Both the position numbers and the translations under genes were made by a program. From assembly GCF_002944315.1 (NCBI RefSeq), contig NZ_CP024314.1, positions 1,736,001 to 1,800,000 on the forward strand: a stretch of 64,000 nucleotides of DNA. Reading direction: 5' to 3'. The notes under the pieces were generated by a model. The model was not told the origin of the DNA and did no database searches. It worked only from the letters and a program-made list of their open reading frames with translations. The DNA comes from Rhizobium sp. NXC24. GTDB taxonomy: Bacteria; Pseudomonadota; Alphaproteobacteria; Rhizobiales; Rhizobiaceae. Positions 9,101 to 15,327 of the stretch are shown here, piece by piece (within the stretch, counting starts at the first letter, position 1; each line of letters opens with the position of its first letter).

Positions 9101-10234
9101 ACCACTCGGATCGGCGCTGGTTGCGGCAACATCGATACCTGCGACGACCAAGCCCGTGGAAACCGCGCGGCCAATGGCGGTGACATTGCCTTGCGCCAGC
9201 ACGTTGCCGGCGACGGCAATGTCGAGACCGGCATTCAGCGCGATGTTTTGGTTGCTCAGCAGAGAGGCGGCCGAGATCGAGCCCGCCGTCGCCGTCAGAT
9301 TGAGGTCACCGGCACTGTTGGCAGCACCAGCAATCGTCACATCCCCGGAGGTAGCCGAAAGCGTAGCGGCACCACTGCCCGCCGTGACGCTGCCAGCGGC
9401 AATACCCCCGTCCGAAGTCATTTGCACGACGGTGCCGCTGTTGACATCGCCGGAAACGCTGAGCAGACCAGCACCACTGGACAGAACGATATCGCTGTCG
9501 GCTGCCACAGACTGCAGCGTGATGCCTTGGTCGGCCTGGATCGCAACCTTCTGCTGCGATGTCACCTTGGCCGCCGTCACCTTCTTCTTCGAGGTGATGC
9601 TGACGCCCTGGCTGCCCGACGCATTGCCGATCGAGATCTTGCCGTCGGCCGACAGCGACAGCTCGCCGGCATTGGCGGCCATGTCGCCGCTCATGTTGAC
9701 ACCGGCACCTTTTTCCGTGACGACAATCTTGATGCGGTCGGCCTGCATCGCGCCAAGCGCGGTGCCATCGATCGCGTATTCCGGTGTGCCGGAGGTGGCG
9801 GTCAGCGCGGTCGCCTCGCCGGTCGCATAGTTGTATTGGCTCGCACCGCCCGTCAGCCGGATGGTCTTGCCATAGATCGGCGCATTGACGTGGATGTTGC
9901 GCGCAACGACATCGAAAAGATCGACAGCACCGGGGCTGACTGCGAAGTTGCCCCCTACCCCTTCGAAGGTGACATCGCCGCCATTGACGGTGAAGCCGGT
10001 GAGACTTCCGTCGGTGCCGATATTCGGAACACCCGTGGTCAGCGTCGCATGAGGCGTATTGATAAAGCCACACCCGGAGCACGAGATCCCATTAGGGTTG
10101 GCGATGATGACATCGGCCTTGGTGCCGAAGACTTCGGTGGGGCCGTTGAGTGCCGAGCGATTGCCGCTGGTTACCTCATTCAAAATGACCGAGGCCGGCC
10201 CTGGGGGTGACACCGCCGAGATTCGACGTGCCAA
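119..10234 (-). CDS. FhaB/CdiA-type two-partner-secreted giant exoprotein with Hint and toxin tip; main body, frameshifted from its N-terminus
   Basis: This is the secreted partner of a two-partner (type Vb) system, 3371 residues in this frame. It opens with the second part of a TPS/haemagglutination domain, including an NPNGI-type motif near residue 45. Then come long beta-helix repeats: about residues 360-850 carry ~93-residue units with a recurring G-V-D-F-A-A-T motif, and later parts are FHA-type repeats rich in GGD-N-x-x. A pre-toxin region near residue 2830 has N-F-Q-Y-N-Y-L in place of the usual VENN-type motif. A Hint domain spans about 3028-3197 and a toxin tip 3198-3371. The signal peptide and the start of the TPS domain lie in another frame (10176-10553). 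Deleting one G from 10203-10207 joins the frames into a normal TPS sequence. Either the gene is broken or phase-variable, or the base is a sequencing error. Confidence 0.9.
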   Translation of the reverse strand: MARRISAVSPPGPASVILNEVTSGNRSALNGPTEVFGTKADVIIANPNGISCSGCGFINTPHATLTTGVPNIGTDGSLTGFTVNGGDVTFEGVGGNFAVSPGAVDLFDVVARNIHVNAPIYGKTIRLTGGASQYNYATGEATALTATSGTPEYAIDGTALGAMQADRIKIVVTEKGAGVNMSGDMAANAGELSLSADGKISIGNASGSQGVSITSKKKVTAAKVTSQQKVAIQADQGITLQSVAADSDIVLSSGAGLLSVSGDVNSGTVVQMTSDGGIAAGSVTAGSGAATLSATSGDVTIAGAANSAGDLNLTATAGSISAASLLSNQNIALNAGLDIAVAGNVLAQGNVTAIGRAVSTGLVVAGIDVAATSADPSGNVVLGSTGDLSLTATGGDIATGNLLSAGVLNASASGSMSAGSLQSTNDLTVTAASLTASAVTSDGTVTINAATNVSGQVLAASNILISGSAISVGAIVSGVDFAQTAANGGNLVLGSAGDMTLTASGNLSANTLLAAGTTSATSTDLTVGNVTGHGDVTLAASNSLTATGQVLGAGNVSLTGGTVTANEIVGGLDFAATEASGGNITLGSAGDLTLQASGSLTANALIAAGTITATAADLSLGSVTGHTNIALTGNSSLTATGQILGADDITLSGGTVTTGEVVTGVDFAAMAQSSTGAIVIGSAGDLVINATSASTGPLLVAGDLDVTGGSFTASDITGHGDVTVNATATITGTLLAAGNVDITGASITADTLVSGVDFAATSADPSGSVVLGSAGALTLKATAGNINAASLLSAEGITLTASGSIGNSVATNAVAHQKLTMTAGGTIALAGQSMAAGNVTLQGQSISAASLVSGVDFTATSASTSGALMLAQGSSQSGTMTLTATNGDVTASNALLSGGDLTATASGGISYALLQSLASASLTAPGSISYTNNSNVTGNLTIDTGTIDLSGTRGANLAVGGTLAVTATSANLTGSSLVLGGLTLDLTGQADLTGAEVNTVTNAGGSGDIVITAGGMTTSSATTLLAAHDLTLTLSAQSPAIVATTLSNSGQIAAANNLTINTSGDVTNTATGLLYAGNDASLLVAGTLTNNQGAILAGNDLTIAGSSLSQRNAATTNISGLIQAGGDMSILTSNLTNERLTTPTWTTGVLISSGSVVGTFVLNPAVAGQPFAYLESTDQNMFQLYAGVDPGLFSDYQPLLWSQATLADGTSYHAWTWISANGPTEVGPIYDWILARVPKDANGNPVLDANNPSRYFIVDEVINGGSDASTTYTWDGSANISQSVYEDQFTSALSPEAVIRAGGNLTVDATNLTNSYSRIEAGGNATLSGSTLTNQGVVLNRTTTLTCNAQGACTAYNADGTADPSHNIANGTSIVSGSQVIGGAAGTLKAAGALTLNFGTVNNSSLGSTSGGAAVSAASTSSNPLSALSGMTAGGALFTVNSVLSSVAGNSSLTTSGGLTAALGNLTQISAANVAQLAALAKPQSGGVGGTIPGQAFIFETRAAFLDVSKFYGSAYFLNRAGYDPETNIPFLGDAYFDNQLVDTQLRQLVGDGLGNGSFIPGNSAIEQMKSLLDNGAAYAEANGLAFGEGLTPEQAANLKQSIVLYQAQTVNGVQVMAPVVYLSAADRAKAGTSAGAMIAGNTVDLNATDVNNSGAVAAAGGLNVAASTIKSTGTFYAGGNLNLTASNGITLAAQTMTIGGQNVVNRNAGVSAGGNVQLAADNSDLNLQGASVKAGGSAQLSGNNVTLGAVKVDNGGQQNATGARVTAGGNLAIAANNDVNVIGSSAKSGGNLSVTANNGAVNVVSTDVARRTNDGYTKTAGTDQQASQLSADGNLQINANTGVLISGSDLTAKGDVGLTSNGDINVTTSQNQSSSTFGKNSASSLTHNGSTITAGGDLVAKSNNDINVIGSTMAADGTLGLQAKNNVTIAEATDSATLDVKSSTKKSGFLGSTKENASGHLETTTEVGSSVSGKGNVTIISGGDTTVSASKVTAGDVTHTSDLNIQTVGNLIVTAGKDTETENDKSKRKGFLRSGSSSYDAYNETTVGSQLSASGDVNLDAGKAAAIVGSKVNADGSLNVSGESVSIIGAQENHQSDSQRKDSGLFVGSGGGFISLYGKNEKQGEQSSTDNVGSTLSAGQDVNLTAKATDVNIMGSSVSADQDINLSAARDVNVTPGAESSSQSEQQKKSGFGLAFSTGGGGFSIGIGAQSTKDSSAEQSDTNAMSTLSAGRDLNVSAGRDVNFQATSASAERDVNLFAKNDINLLSANDVTNYQEVHEKTFAGVTLTVSSKVGKAAQSIYNSAERLSDSGGVNAVTNTAIAALGFYQGYEDLKSANQQLNSKDGLALDVSLSAGISHQQSSSSSSSTTPVVTNIRAGRSITMAAQDGSITSDGAQISAGYGKDGLPTVSSDPLTGDIFLSAQNGDINLNAATGTSDSSSSNSSWSAGIGVGFSCGTKSGCDKTGVYASASYGEGGSGTTTVTHTNTHVDGTGDVTILTNDLLLKGATVAGNSVTADVKNLTIESQVDTGKASANQLNLSGSIGTGSFSVSGVTQNASGDAAMVSEQSGIHAGAGGLDINVAGQTSLIGGLITSGAAADQNHFATGTLTVADIDTHSTWKAETYGGSIGTSGLSIAPPVKDGENKTGQALSAIGGNIGITITDPTHQVLDIATIRRDTENTNTSLPSLPDLQNILRNQYKTQADLQEAQKTMAGLVGTIADQLEAQALAARHPEDAAYWEEGGAGRALLHAIGGGLLGGVNGWEGALKGALGGAASTLLAPAIADLVKGMLKDSTLSAADKQTLATLLGASLSAAAGGIVGGGEGAAYGAANFQYNYLAQNKARSRVVAKAKLAECQDSGTCSDAQITKYQSMVDQYDQEDRQTDQQLKTACDAAPKGPACVSAIKDALIAAEYYVSSDYLSTLMDLPDNGYREIEDEILSGHFEGTANQALKQAVYDERQSIIALLQQYRPSVAETWKQIGYDSIAQLVIAGASLGLEVYAGGGTNAGKAIEGEGACAGGTCSTGCSFDASTLVKTVDGFTAISRIRPGKTLVWSQDEQGHAAYKLTLARITEKHTETLRLTVRSDATGARQTITTTTNHPFFAVLSEGRTVPVSLPEGHLYQGAIKNGAWVAAHDLRPGEKLFNADGGWSSVVNVRVEDKSFDAYNLTIADFHTYFVKQAGNDQAEPVWVHNECLGPSKPSGAYSLADEVIDTVSGLALKDGIQEINTYYVNGEQRFAVQGADGQWYRVAQATDGNWSVYQPPASTIPSSTDFYSSLQNLAPNERVAKINTITRQVADANGWTKSTTISAANNRTVYQAQDGTLYAVDTAHGSFEVLNSRGVHQGEIRIDGSELDTADLSGGHDLIIP
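122..643 (-). other. C-terminal toxin domain, colicin E3-like RNase candidate
   Basis: This covers residues 3198-3371 of the exoprotein, after the Hint domain. Near the end it reads D3331-T-A-H3334-G-S-F-E3338, followed by an R-G-V-H-Q-G-E segment. Colicin E3-type 16S rRNA nucleases carry a D-x-x-H-x-x-x-E catalytic triad with the same spacing, followed by a G-x-H-L-G-x-F segment. The spacing match is seen directly; the RNase activity is inferred. I could not place the additional catalytic arginine known in colicin E3. The neighbouring upstream part of the domain is unrecognised. Confidence 0.5.
644..1153 (-). other. Hint (intein-like, pretoxin) domain of the exoprotein
   Basis: Residues 3028-3197 start with C-S-F-D-A-S-T-L-V-K-T-V-D-G-F-T. 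They contain the T-x-N-H-P-F-F block (T-T-N-H-P-F-F) and end in H-T-Y-F-V ... V-W-V-H-N-E-C. These are the N-terminal Cys, block B histidine and C-terminal V-H-N features of Hint domains found in polymorphic toxins. Such domains are thought to release the toxin tip by self-cleavage at the V-H-N end. Position between the beta-helix and the toxin domain fits this. Confidence 0.85.
7640..9160 (-). repeat. About 93-residue tandem repeats in the exoprotein stalk
   Basis: Within exoprotein residues of about 360-865, a motif of the form G-V-D-F-A-A-T followed by G-N-V-V-L-G-S-A-G-D-L-T-L recurs six times. In the clearest copies the spacing is 93 residues (279 bp). The copies are diverged in sequence, which points to old duplications rather than recent array growth. 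They are likely extra turns of the beta-helix stalk. Confidence 0.7.
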
Positions 10235-10553
10235 CCTCGCCGTTGAAGTTATTGAGGATCAGGCCCTGTGTGCCGACATTCAGGTCATTGTATTTATTGT
10301 GAGATAGCCCCGTGCTGTTCGGCGTGACGATATCAATCAGCGGCACGCCGTTTGACGCGGTACCGACACCTGGCTGATTGGCCGTTGGCGCCGTCGTACT
10401 TGCGGAGACGGACTGGGCATTGGCCAGCATGGGCTGGAAGATAAGCAGGCTGCTCAGCAAGATCGCAACTGTTTTGCGGGCAAATCTGCCCGAGCGATCG
10501 GCACTTACCTCGTCATTTCCGCCGCTTGAAATAGATGCTGACGTCCTGGTCAT
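10176..10553 (-). pseudogene. N-terminal fragment of the exoprotein: signal peptide and start of TPS domain
   Basis: This frame encodes about 125 residues starting MTRTSASISS, with AGGACAGGG just before the ATG at 10553. An in-frame TTG at 10601, directly after the upstream gene, is an alternative start. It contains a long basic n-region, a hydrophobic stretch ending L-A-N-A-Q (signal peptidase site) and the classic TPS opening G-V-P-L-I-D-I-V-T-P-N-S-x-G-L-S-H-N-K-Y. It then leaves frame after N-L-G-G-V-T-P and stops at 10176. The continuation P-G-P-A-S-V-I-L-N-E-V-T-S-G lies in the neighbouring frame (119-10234). Without a frame correction, the exported part would end inside the TPS domain. 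Confidence 0.85.
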
Positions 10554-10601
10554 CGCCCTGTCCTGTTGAACGTTTCCTGCTCGCTTCGGATTTTTTGCCA
10601 A

Positions 10602-11210
10602 CTACTTTCGTGGCGTCAGCCACGCCTTCACCTGCTTCATAAATGTTTCGGCCAGTTGGGTTGCCACTGCGGTTTGATTGGGTGTGACAGCCGCATTGAT
10701 GACCATCGCAGGGAGGAGAGCTAACCCATTGCCGCGGACTGTCATGTCGCCGGCGCGTATCTCTTGGGCCTGCGCGATCAAGTTGCCGGTGCGCATGTCC
10801 TCAAGGCGGACGGTTCCATCGATAAAGCTGTTGTTACCTGCGATAATTCTGCCGGGAGCCGACGCCACATCCAGATCATGAAGGGTAACAATCAACCTCG
10901 CGGGAATTTTACCCCCTGGATAGCCCTTCAGATCCTGCGCAAGTCTTTGCTGCAGGACGCGCGACACAAGCGCGACCTGGGATTCCCGCGTGTCACCGTT
11001 CATCAGAGGTGCTCCCATCCTCAGATCGGGCGCCACTTCTATACGGACATCAGCGATACTGGCGGTGCCAAGCGCTGCGGTGAGGCGTGGATCTTGCGTG
11101 GTGCATCCGGTCCCGACAGCGGAACCCATAAGAGCCGCGACAAACAGGGCTCTGACCGTTCCGCGCTGCAGCCTTTTATTGTTGTCTTTCACCTTGATTA
11201 CCTTTCTCAT
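10602..11210 (-). CDS. Lipoprotein-like protein of the two-partner secretion operon
   Basis: The protein has 202 residues. A basic N-terminus is followed by a hydrophobic stretch ending G-T-G-C36-T-T, which resembles a lipobox although position -3 is glycine rather than leucine. The remainder has no family I recognise; it contains T-L-H-D-L-D-V-A and ends in a basic helix. Its ATG follows the FhaC-type gene's stop codon directly, and its own stop touches the exoprotein's reading frame, so the three genes are translated as one unit. A role in export, assembly or periplasmic escort of the exoprotein is inferred from position only. Confidence 0.75.
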   Translation of the reverse strand: MRKVIKVKDNNKRLQRGTVRALFVAALMGSAVGTGCTTQDPRLTAALGTASIADVRIEVAPDLRMGAPLMNGDTRESQVALVSRVLQQRLAQDLKGYPGGKIPARLIVTLHDLDVASAPGRIIAGNNSFIDGTVRLEDMRTGNLIAQAQEIRAGDMTVRGNGLALLPAMVINAAVTPNQTAVATQLAETFMKQVKAWLTPRK

Positions 11211-12959
11211 TCACCACTTCACCGATGTACTGACGAACAAAAGCCCGGTGTCGCGCCGGCTGACCGTGCCGCCGAGGACATCCGAATAACCCATGTCGAA
11301 ATTGACGTAGCCGCCGGCGAGCTTGGCTCCCACCGTCCAGCCGAACATGTCGCCGCCCTCGATGCGAGAGCGGGCCTGCGAGGCGATGCGCCCGTAATCG
11401 AGCCCGAGATAGGGCCGGAACTCTCCAAGGATCTTGGCAAGTTCGCCATTGCCGGCAAAAGGCTGCGTCCGCCAGACCAGGTCGTTGCGGACAAAGAAGC
11501 CGTTGTTGCCGAACAGCATGGTCTCTCTCGTGCCGCGCACGGTGGAATAGCCGCCGACCGAGATCTGCTCCGCGCCGAACAGGTTGTCGGGGGAATATTG
11601 GCCGGTTACGAGCGAATCGATCTCGAAGTGCTGACCAGCCACTTCGATGGGCTTCGTCGCGGTAATCGTACCGGTGAACTTCGAGAAGCGCGGATCGGCA
11701 TCGCCGGCTCCGACATCACCGGGGTCGACGGCGTCGAAGAGGTTCAGTCCCTGGCTGTAGGAAAGGTCGAAGACCCAGAGCCCGCCGAGCATGCGGCGCG
11801 AATGCGAGATGCCGAGATCGCCGACGGTATATTTGCGGCTGCCAACCTCGATCTTGCTGCCGAGCAGGAAATTGTTGGTTTCCTTGTAGGTCAGGCCGCT
11901 GTTGAAGGTCGTGATCGAATCCTTGTCGCGGAGGATGACGCGGTCGGCACCAATGCCGAGCTGCTTGGAATCGCCCGATGTCTGCAGGGTGCCGAAATTC
12001 CCAGGCACGGAGCTATTGTATTCATACCAGGAGCCGTTGACCGAAAACGTCCAGTACCCGTAAGGCACACTGGTATTGCCGGAATAGCTGTTGCTCCTCC
12101 CCTGGCCGTCGTCCCGCCACGGGTAGTCCGGCCCGGTTCGCTCATAGGCCAAGTTCCATTGATCGTTGATGCCGAAGAGGTTGTCATAGCCGACCGAGGC
12201 CGAGCTCTTGGAATATCCCGTCTGTTCCTCGCCGAGATTGCTGTTGCCGACCGAGAGGTGCCAGGGATGGCTTGGCTTGTTCTCGATATTGAGGATCGAC
12301 GTGCCGTCGGTTTTGCCAGGCAGCATCGCCGTCTTGGCGTTGTTGGAGGTCAGGCGGTTGATCTGGTCGAGACCCTGCTCGATGCCGCGCAGATTGACGA
12401 TATGGTCCTTTAGGCCGGCAAAGGCGGTGGCAAGCATGCCGGAACCCGGAGCCGGCTTGCCGTTGATGTAGATGTCGGCAAGCGTGCCCTCGACGGCGAC
12501 CAGGCGCAGCGCCTTGGTCTTGGCGATGTCCTGCGCCGGCACGTAGACGCGCGAGCTCACGAAACCCTTGTCGAGATAAAGCTGCGTCAGGTCCCGCAGC
12601 AGCGCATTGATCTCGCCGACACCGATACAGCGGTTCGCATACGGTGCCGTGATCTTGCCGATGACACTGGCCGGGAACTTGGTGACACCTTCAACATCGA
12701 TACGATTGATCTCGAAACAGGGACCAGCCTTTTTGCCGCCCGCTGCGGGCGGCGTTTGAGCCTCGGCCGGAGCTGGTTTCGGGGTCATCTCACCGAGGGC
12801 CTTGAGGCGCTGCTGTTCCGCCTCTTGCGCCTGCCGGCGTGCGAAATCTGCATTGGGTGTCTGGGCGGCCGCTATGGAGGCAGTAAAAGTCACCGCCAGC
12901 AGAGCACTGGCGGCCAAACCGATGCGATCTAGGGCGGAAGCTGCTCGCCGGATTGACAT
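11211..12959 (-). CDS. FhaC/CdiB-type TPS outer-membrane transporter (ShlB/FhaC/HecB family)
   Basis: The product has 582 residues: a signal peptide (residues 1-32, ending A-A-A-Q), a linker rich in Pro and Ala, a POTRA region around residues 80-160 (C-F-E-I-N-R-I-D-V-E-G), and then a 16-strand-type beta-barrel. The barrel carries the conserved V-R-G-T-R-E motif (V-R-G-Y-R-E in other members) that reaches into the pore, F-R-P-Y-L-G-L-D-Y-G, and a C-terminal aromatic residue (S-V-K-W). It recognises the TPS domain of the exoprotein in the periplasm and passes it through the outer membrane. Length and architecture are normal for the family, so the transporter looks intact even though its substrate gene is frameshifted. 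Confidence 0.93.
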   Translation of the reverse strand: MSIRRAASALDRIGLAASALLAVTFTASIAAAQTPNADFARRQAQEAEQQRLKALGEMTPKPAPAEAQTPPAAGGKKAGPCFEINRIDVEGVTKFPASVIGKITAPYANRCIGVGEINALLRDLTQLYLDKGFVSSRVYVPAQDIAKTKALRLVAVEGTLADIYINGKPAPGSGMLATAFAGLKDHIVNLRGIEQGLDQINRLTSNNAKTAMLPGKTDGTSILNIENKPSHPWHLSVGNSNLGEEQTGYSKSSASVGYDNLFGINDQWNLAYERTGPDYPWRDDGQGRSNSYSGNTSVPYGYWTFSVNGSWYEYNSSVPGNFGTLQTSGDSKQLGIGADRVILRDKDSITTFNSGLTYKETNNFLLGSKIEVGSRKYTVGDLGISHSRRMLGGLWVFDLSYSQGLNLFDAVDPGDVGAGDADPRFSKFTGTITATKPIEVAGQHFEIDSLVTGQYSPDNLFGAEQISVGGYSTVRGTRETMLFGNNGFFVRNDLVWRTQPFAGNGELAKILGEFRPYLGLDYGRIASQARSRIEGGDMFGWTVGAKLAGGYVNFDMGYSDVLGGTVSRRDTGLLFVSTSVKW

Positions 12960-12980
12960 AATAAGCGTGTCCGACCGGCC

Positions 12981-13652
12981 TTAGTTGGAAGCGGCCTTCT
13001 GCAGCGCATCCAGCGCCGCCGGCAATCCCTTCAGCGAGAACTTGATGTTGACCTTCTGGCCATTCATCATCTGTACGTGGCCGGTGCCATCGGAAGCCTT
13101 GGTCAGCGCCGCAACCATCTTGCCGTCCAGCTTCTGCTGCGACCAGCAGCCGGCCTGATTGCAGTTGCGGTAGGCGAGCTGCACCACAGGCTTGTCGGCG
13201 GCATAGATGCCAAGACCCGCTGGAATGTACATGTTGAGCGGCACGAGCGCCGTCAGAACCAATTCGCTTGCCGGCTGCTTTGCTGCCTTCTTGTTCGGTG
13301 TTGCCGGCTCGTCCGTTACCTTCGCGATCGCAAGCGTCAGGATATTGACGTCCTGGTCACCCTGCTTGACCGTGGCGATCTGCGCGACTTCGCAATGCGT
13401 GGCCGCCGAACCATCGGCCGCCTTGCCATCGATACAGCGATAGTACCAGTCGTCGAACTTCTGAACGCGCGCCTGCGGAACCGGCGGCTGCGAGTTATTT
13501 GCAGCTTCGGCGGGCTTCTGCTGGGCGTCCGTATTCGCGGGCGCAGCCGGCTGTTCTTGAGCAAGGCCGGACGATGAACAGAACGCCGAAACGAGGAGCG
13601 TCGATGCGAGGGTTTTGACGGAAAATGCCTTAGCCACAGCCGAAAACGTCAT
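12981..13652 (-). CDS. Invasion-associated locus B (IalB) family protein
   Basis: This 223-residue exported protein has a signal peptide ending near residue 31 (S-S-G-L-A-Q), a low-complexity Pro/Ala/Gln linker, and then the IalB domain from about residue 63. The domain shows F-D-D-W-Y-Y-R-C, C-E-V-A-Q, and the paired cysteines of Y-R-N-C-N-Q-A-G-C-W. IalB is known from Bartonella as an invasion factor; in free-living rhizobia its function is not established. Its stop lies 21 bases before the transporter gene, so it is probably the first gene of the two-partner secretion operon. That linkage is unusual. Confidence 0.88.
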   Translation of the reverse strand: MTFSAVAKAFSVKTLASTLLVSAFCSSSGLAQEQPAAPANTDAQQKPAEAANNSQPPVPQARVQKFDDWYYRCIDGKAADGSAATHCEVAQIATVKQGDQDVNILTLAIAKVTDEPATPNKKAAKQPASELVLTALVPLNMYIPAGLGIYAADKPVVQLAYRNCNQAGCWSQQKLDGKMVAALTKASDGTGHVQMMNGQKVNIKFSLKGLPAALDALQKAASN

Positions 13653-14213
13653 GCAAACCTTCCTGAAAGCAATAATTCCAATCAGGCAGGAGAGCCCCCT
13701 GCCCTTTTTTTACGGACTATCAAATTCTTGAAACAGCGCTCAATACTCTGCGCGGCTGATCATCAGCTAGGCAGGTCAATAGCAGAATTCCGGTTTGTGC
13801 ATCATAAAGTAGTGGGTGCATCGCACAAATTCGCGCTCGTTTTTGGAGAAACGTGCTGATTTTGCAACATCAATGGTTGCCCATTCGCCGCTGTCACGCT
13901 GATCGCGGGAAGATACTGCAACTAAATGGCGATTTCAGCGCAGTGGTTAGACAATGGAGCCGGGCGCTCGCGCTGCGGCTCCATTCCTCATTCATGGAGT
14001 GAAAAGCCGAAAATCTTAGCGATTACCTTCATCAGAAACAAGAGTCGCGTGCCATGGTGCATTAGAGGATAGGTGCCATCTGACAGGGGGCTGCTACGGC
14101 CATCGCTTTCAGTTTCGCAATGGGTTGCTCTTGGGGGCCTTACAGCTCTATCTATGGCCCCATGGATTTGGAGCGAAAGAGAAGCTTGCATAATGCCAGA
14201 TAGCCGAGGTCAA
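13653..14213. other. Intergenic region upstream of the ialB-like gene
   Basis: These 560 bases hold no convincing gene. The part next to 13652 must carry the promoter of the two-partner secretion operon, but I see no clear -35/-10 pair. It contains a plus-oriented terminator-like hairpin at 13685-13711, described separately. Short ORFs here lack ribosome-binding sites and family features. Confidence 0.5.
13685..13711 (+). terminator. Terminator-like hairpin with U-run, no obvious upstream gene
   Basis: A 6-bp stem GGCAGG/CCTGCC with a 7-base loop is followed within one base by seven T. On the plus strand this is a good intrinsic terminator. The only adjacent gene runs the other way, starting at 13652, so the terminated transcript would have to be antisense to the ialB leader or gene. 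Confidence 0.45.
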
Positions 14214-14360
14214 ATGAACGACAATGTCATCAAATTTCGGAGACCTAAGCCGCCCAAGACACCGCGCCCCGGCCTACGCAAGTTGCTTGTCATCCTCGTC
14301 GTGATTGCGGTTTTCGTTGCCGCCTGGGGATATTTCCAGCTTTTCGGCCAACCGGTCTAG
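14214..14360 (+). CDS. Small single-span membrane protein, unknown function
   Basis: The 48-residue peptide starts M-N-D-N-V-I-K-F-R-R, with GAGG five bases upstream of the ATG. The basic, proline-rich first 23 residues (N-in by the positive-inside rule) precede one hydrophobic helix (about residues 24-40) and a short tail. Small proteins with this N-V-I-K-F-R-R-P opening are common in rhizobia, and none that I know has an assigned function. Longer in-frame starts at 14073 and 14193 lack a ribosome-binding site. Confidence 0.65.
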   Translation: MNDNVIKFRRPKPPKTPRPGLRKLLVILVVIAVFVAAWGYFQLFGQPV

Positions 14361-14388
14361 TGAGAATACGGCCATCCTTATAAAGCAA

Positions 14389-14415
14389 AACGCCCGCTGT
14401 ATGAGAGCGGGCGTT
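14389..14415 (-). terminator. Bidirectional-type hairpin, terminator of the DUF1127 gene
   Basis: A perfect 10-bp stem (AACGCCCGCT / AGCGGGCGTT) has a 7-base loop. On the minus strand it is followed by TTTGCTTT, so it best terminates the DUF1127 gene. It also sits 28 bases after the plus-strand small membrane protein gene and may serve both convergent genes. Confidence 0.75.
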
Positions 14416-14452
14416 CAAACATCGCACTGTCACCGTGCGAGAGAATTCAATA

Positions 14453-14599
14453 TTACCGTGCGAGTGCTTCGCGAGCGATGCGCTGGATGTCCGAGCGCTC
14501 GATACCGAGATCGTTCAGCCTGCGGTTCGACATGCGGCCGAGTTCCGATACGGTCCGGCGATACTTGCGCCAGTTGTTGAAGGAATGCGCTACGCTCAT
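14453..14599 (-). CDS. DUF1127 domain small basic protein
   Basis: This is a 48-residue protein starting M-S-V-A-H-S-F. The AAAGGGG ribosome-binding site sits six bases before this ATG; an ATG two codons earlier (14605) overlaps it too closely. The sequence W-R-K-Y-R-R-T-V-x-E-L-G-R-M-S-N-R-R-L-N-D-L-G-I is the DUF1127 signature. In related alphaproteobacteria such proteins affect phosphate and carbon metabolism and may bind RNA through the arginine-rich helix; the exact role here is unknown. It is transcribed alone and ends at a strong hairpin. Confidence 0.88.
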   Translation of the reverse strand: MSVAHSFNNWRKYRRTVSELGRMSNRRLNDLGIERSDIQRIAREALAR

Positions 14600-15000
14600 G
14601 TTCATCCCCTTTCTGCGGGTTTGGAAAAGCGGCTGCCATCCGGGCGCCGCCGTGTTTTCGATGATTGGAATATAAGACTCGCCCTCGCCGGTTAACAGGG
14701 CCGTTCGGTCAATGCACCATTGCAATGAGCGCATATCTTTAAGACGATCGCATATTTTTTAGACGATAAAGATGGGAAATTGCGCTTGGCGCGATGGCAA
14801 GATCGCGATTATTGATCGAAACGCTTCGCAAATTGGACTGCGAGCCAAATTTTGACTGCACACTTACGACGCTTGAATAGTCGACATGCGATTGCGGCAT
14901 ACCTGCCACAACATAGCACCGGTGGACCATAAAAGCCTGGCCTATCGATCTCCCGGACATGATCGGTTAACATCATCGCAGAGCAAAAGGATACTCATCC

Positions 15001-15327
15001 ATGAGCCTTCGTCCGCCGCAATCTCTGAGGCAGTTCAATTCGAGTGGCGGCTTCAATGTTCTCGAATACGAACTCATGTCCGAACGCGCCGCTTCTCTTG
15101 GTCGCAACGGCCTGAAGGTAGAGTCCGCGCTTGCGGAGTTGCGGGCATGGGACGCAACCCGCCACAGCGATGCGGAACGCGAGAACCTTATCAATAAGGC
15201 TTCCGACGCCGTGTGGGCCTTCTTCATCCAGCGCGAAATCTGCGGTCTGCGAAACGGTCGCGACATCATACAACGTTACGCGATCCCCAACGAGGTGCTC
15301 GCAAAGGTCGGCGTTATCCGCCGATAA
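15001..15327 (+). CDS. DUF6665 family protein
   Basis: This 108-residue cytoplasmic protein starts M-S-L-R-P-P-Q-S-L, with AAAAGGA about ten bases upstream. Features of the family seen here are V-L-E-Y-E-L-M-S-E-R-A-A-S-L-G-R near the start and A-F-F-I-Q-R-E-I-C-G-L-R-N towards the end. It is predicted to be mainly helical, and its function is unknown. A minus-strand frame over the same bases (14995-15348) is a shadow. It stands alone, convergent with the decayed ABC locus downstream. Confidence 0.85.
   Translation: MSLRPPQSLRQFNSSGGFNVLEYELMSERAASLGRNGLKVESALAELRAWDATRHSDAERENLINKASDAVWAFFIQREICGLRNGRDIIQRYAIPNEVLAKVGVIRR

Noticed and set aside
8334-10210. Long plus-strand frames (about 470-500 codons) opposite the giant exoprotein
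   Set aside because: They are mirror images of the repetitive GC-rich exoprotein, low in complexity, without ribosome-binding sites or family motifs.
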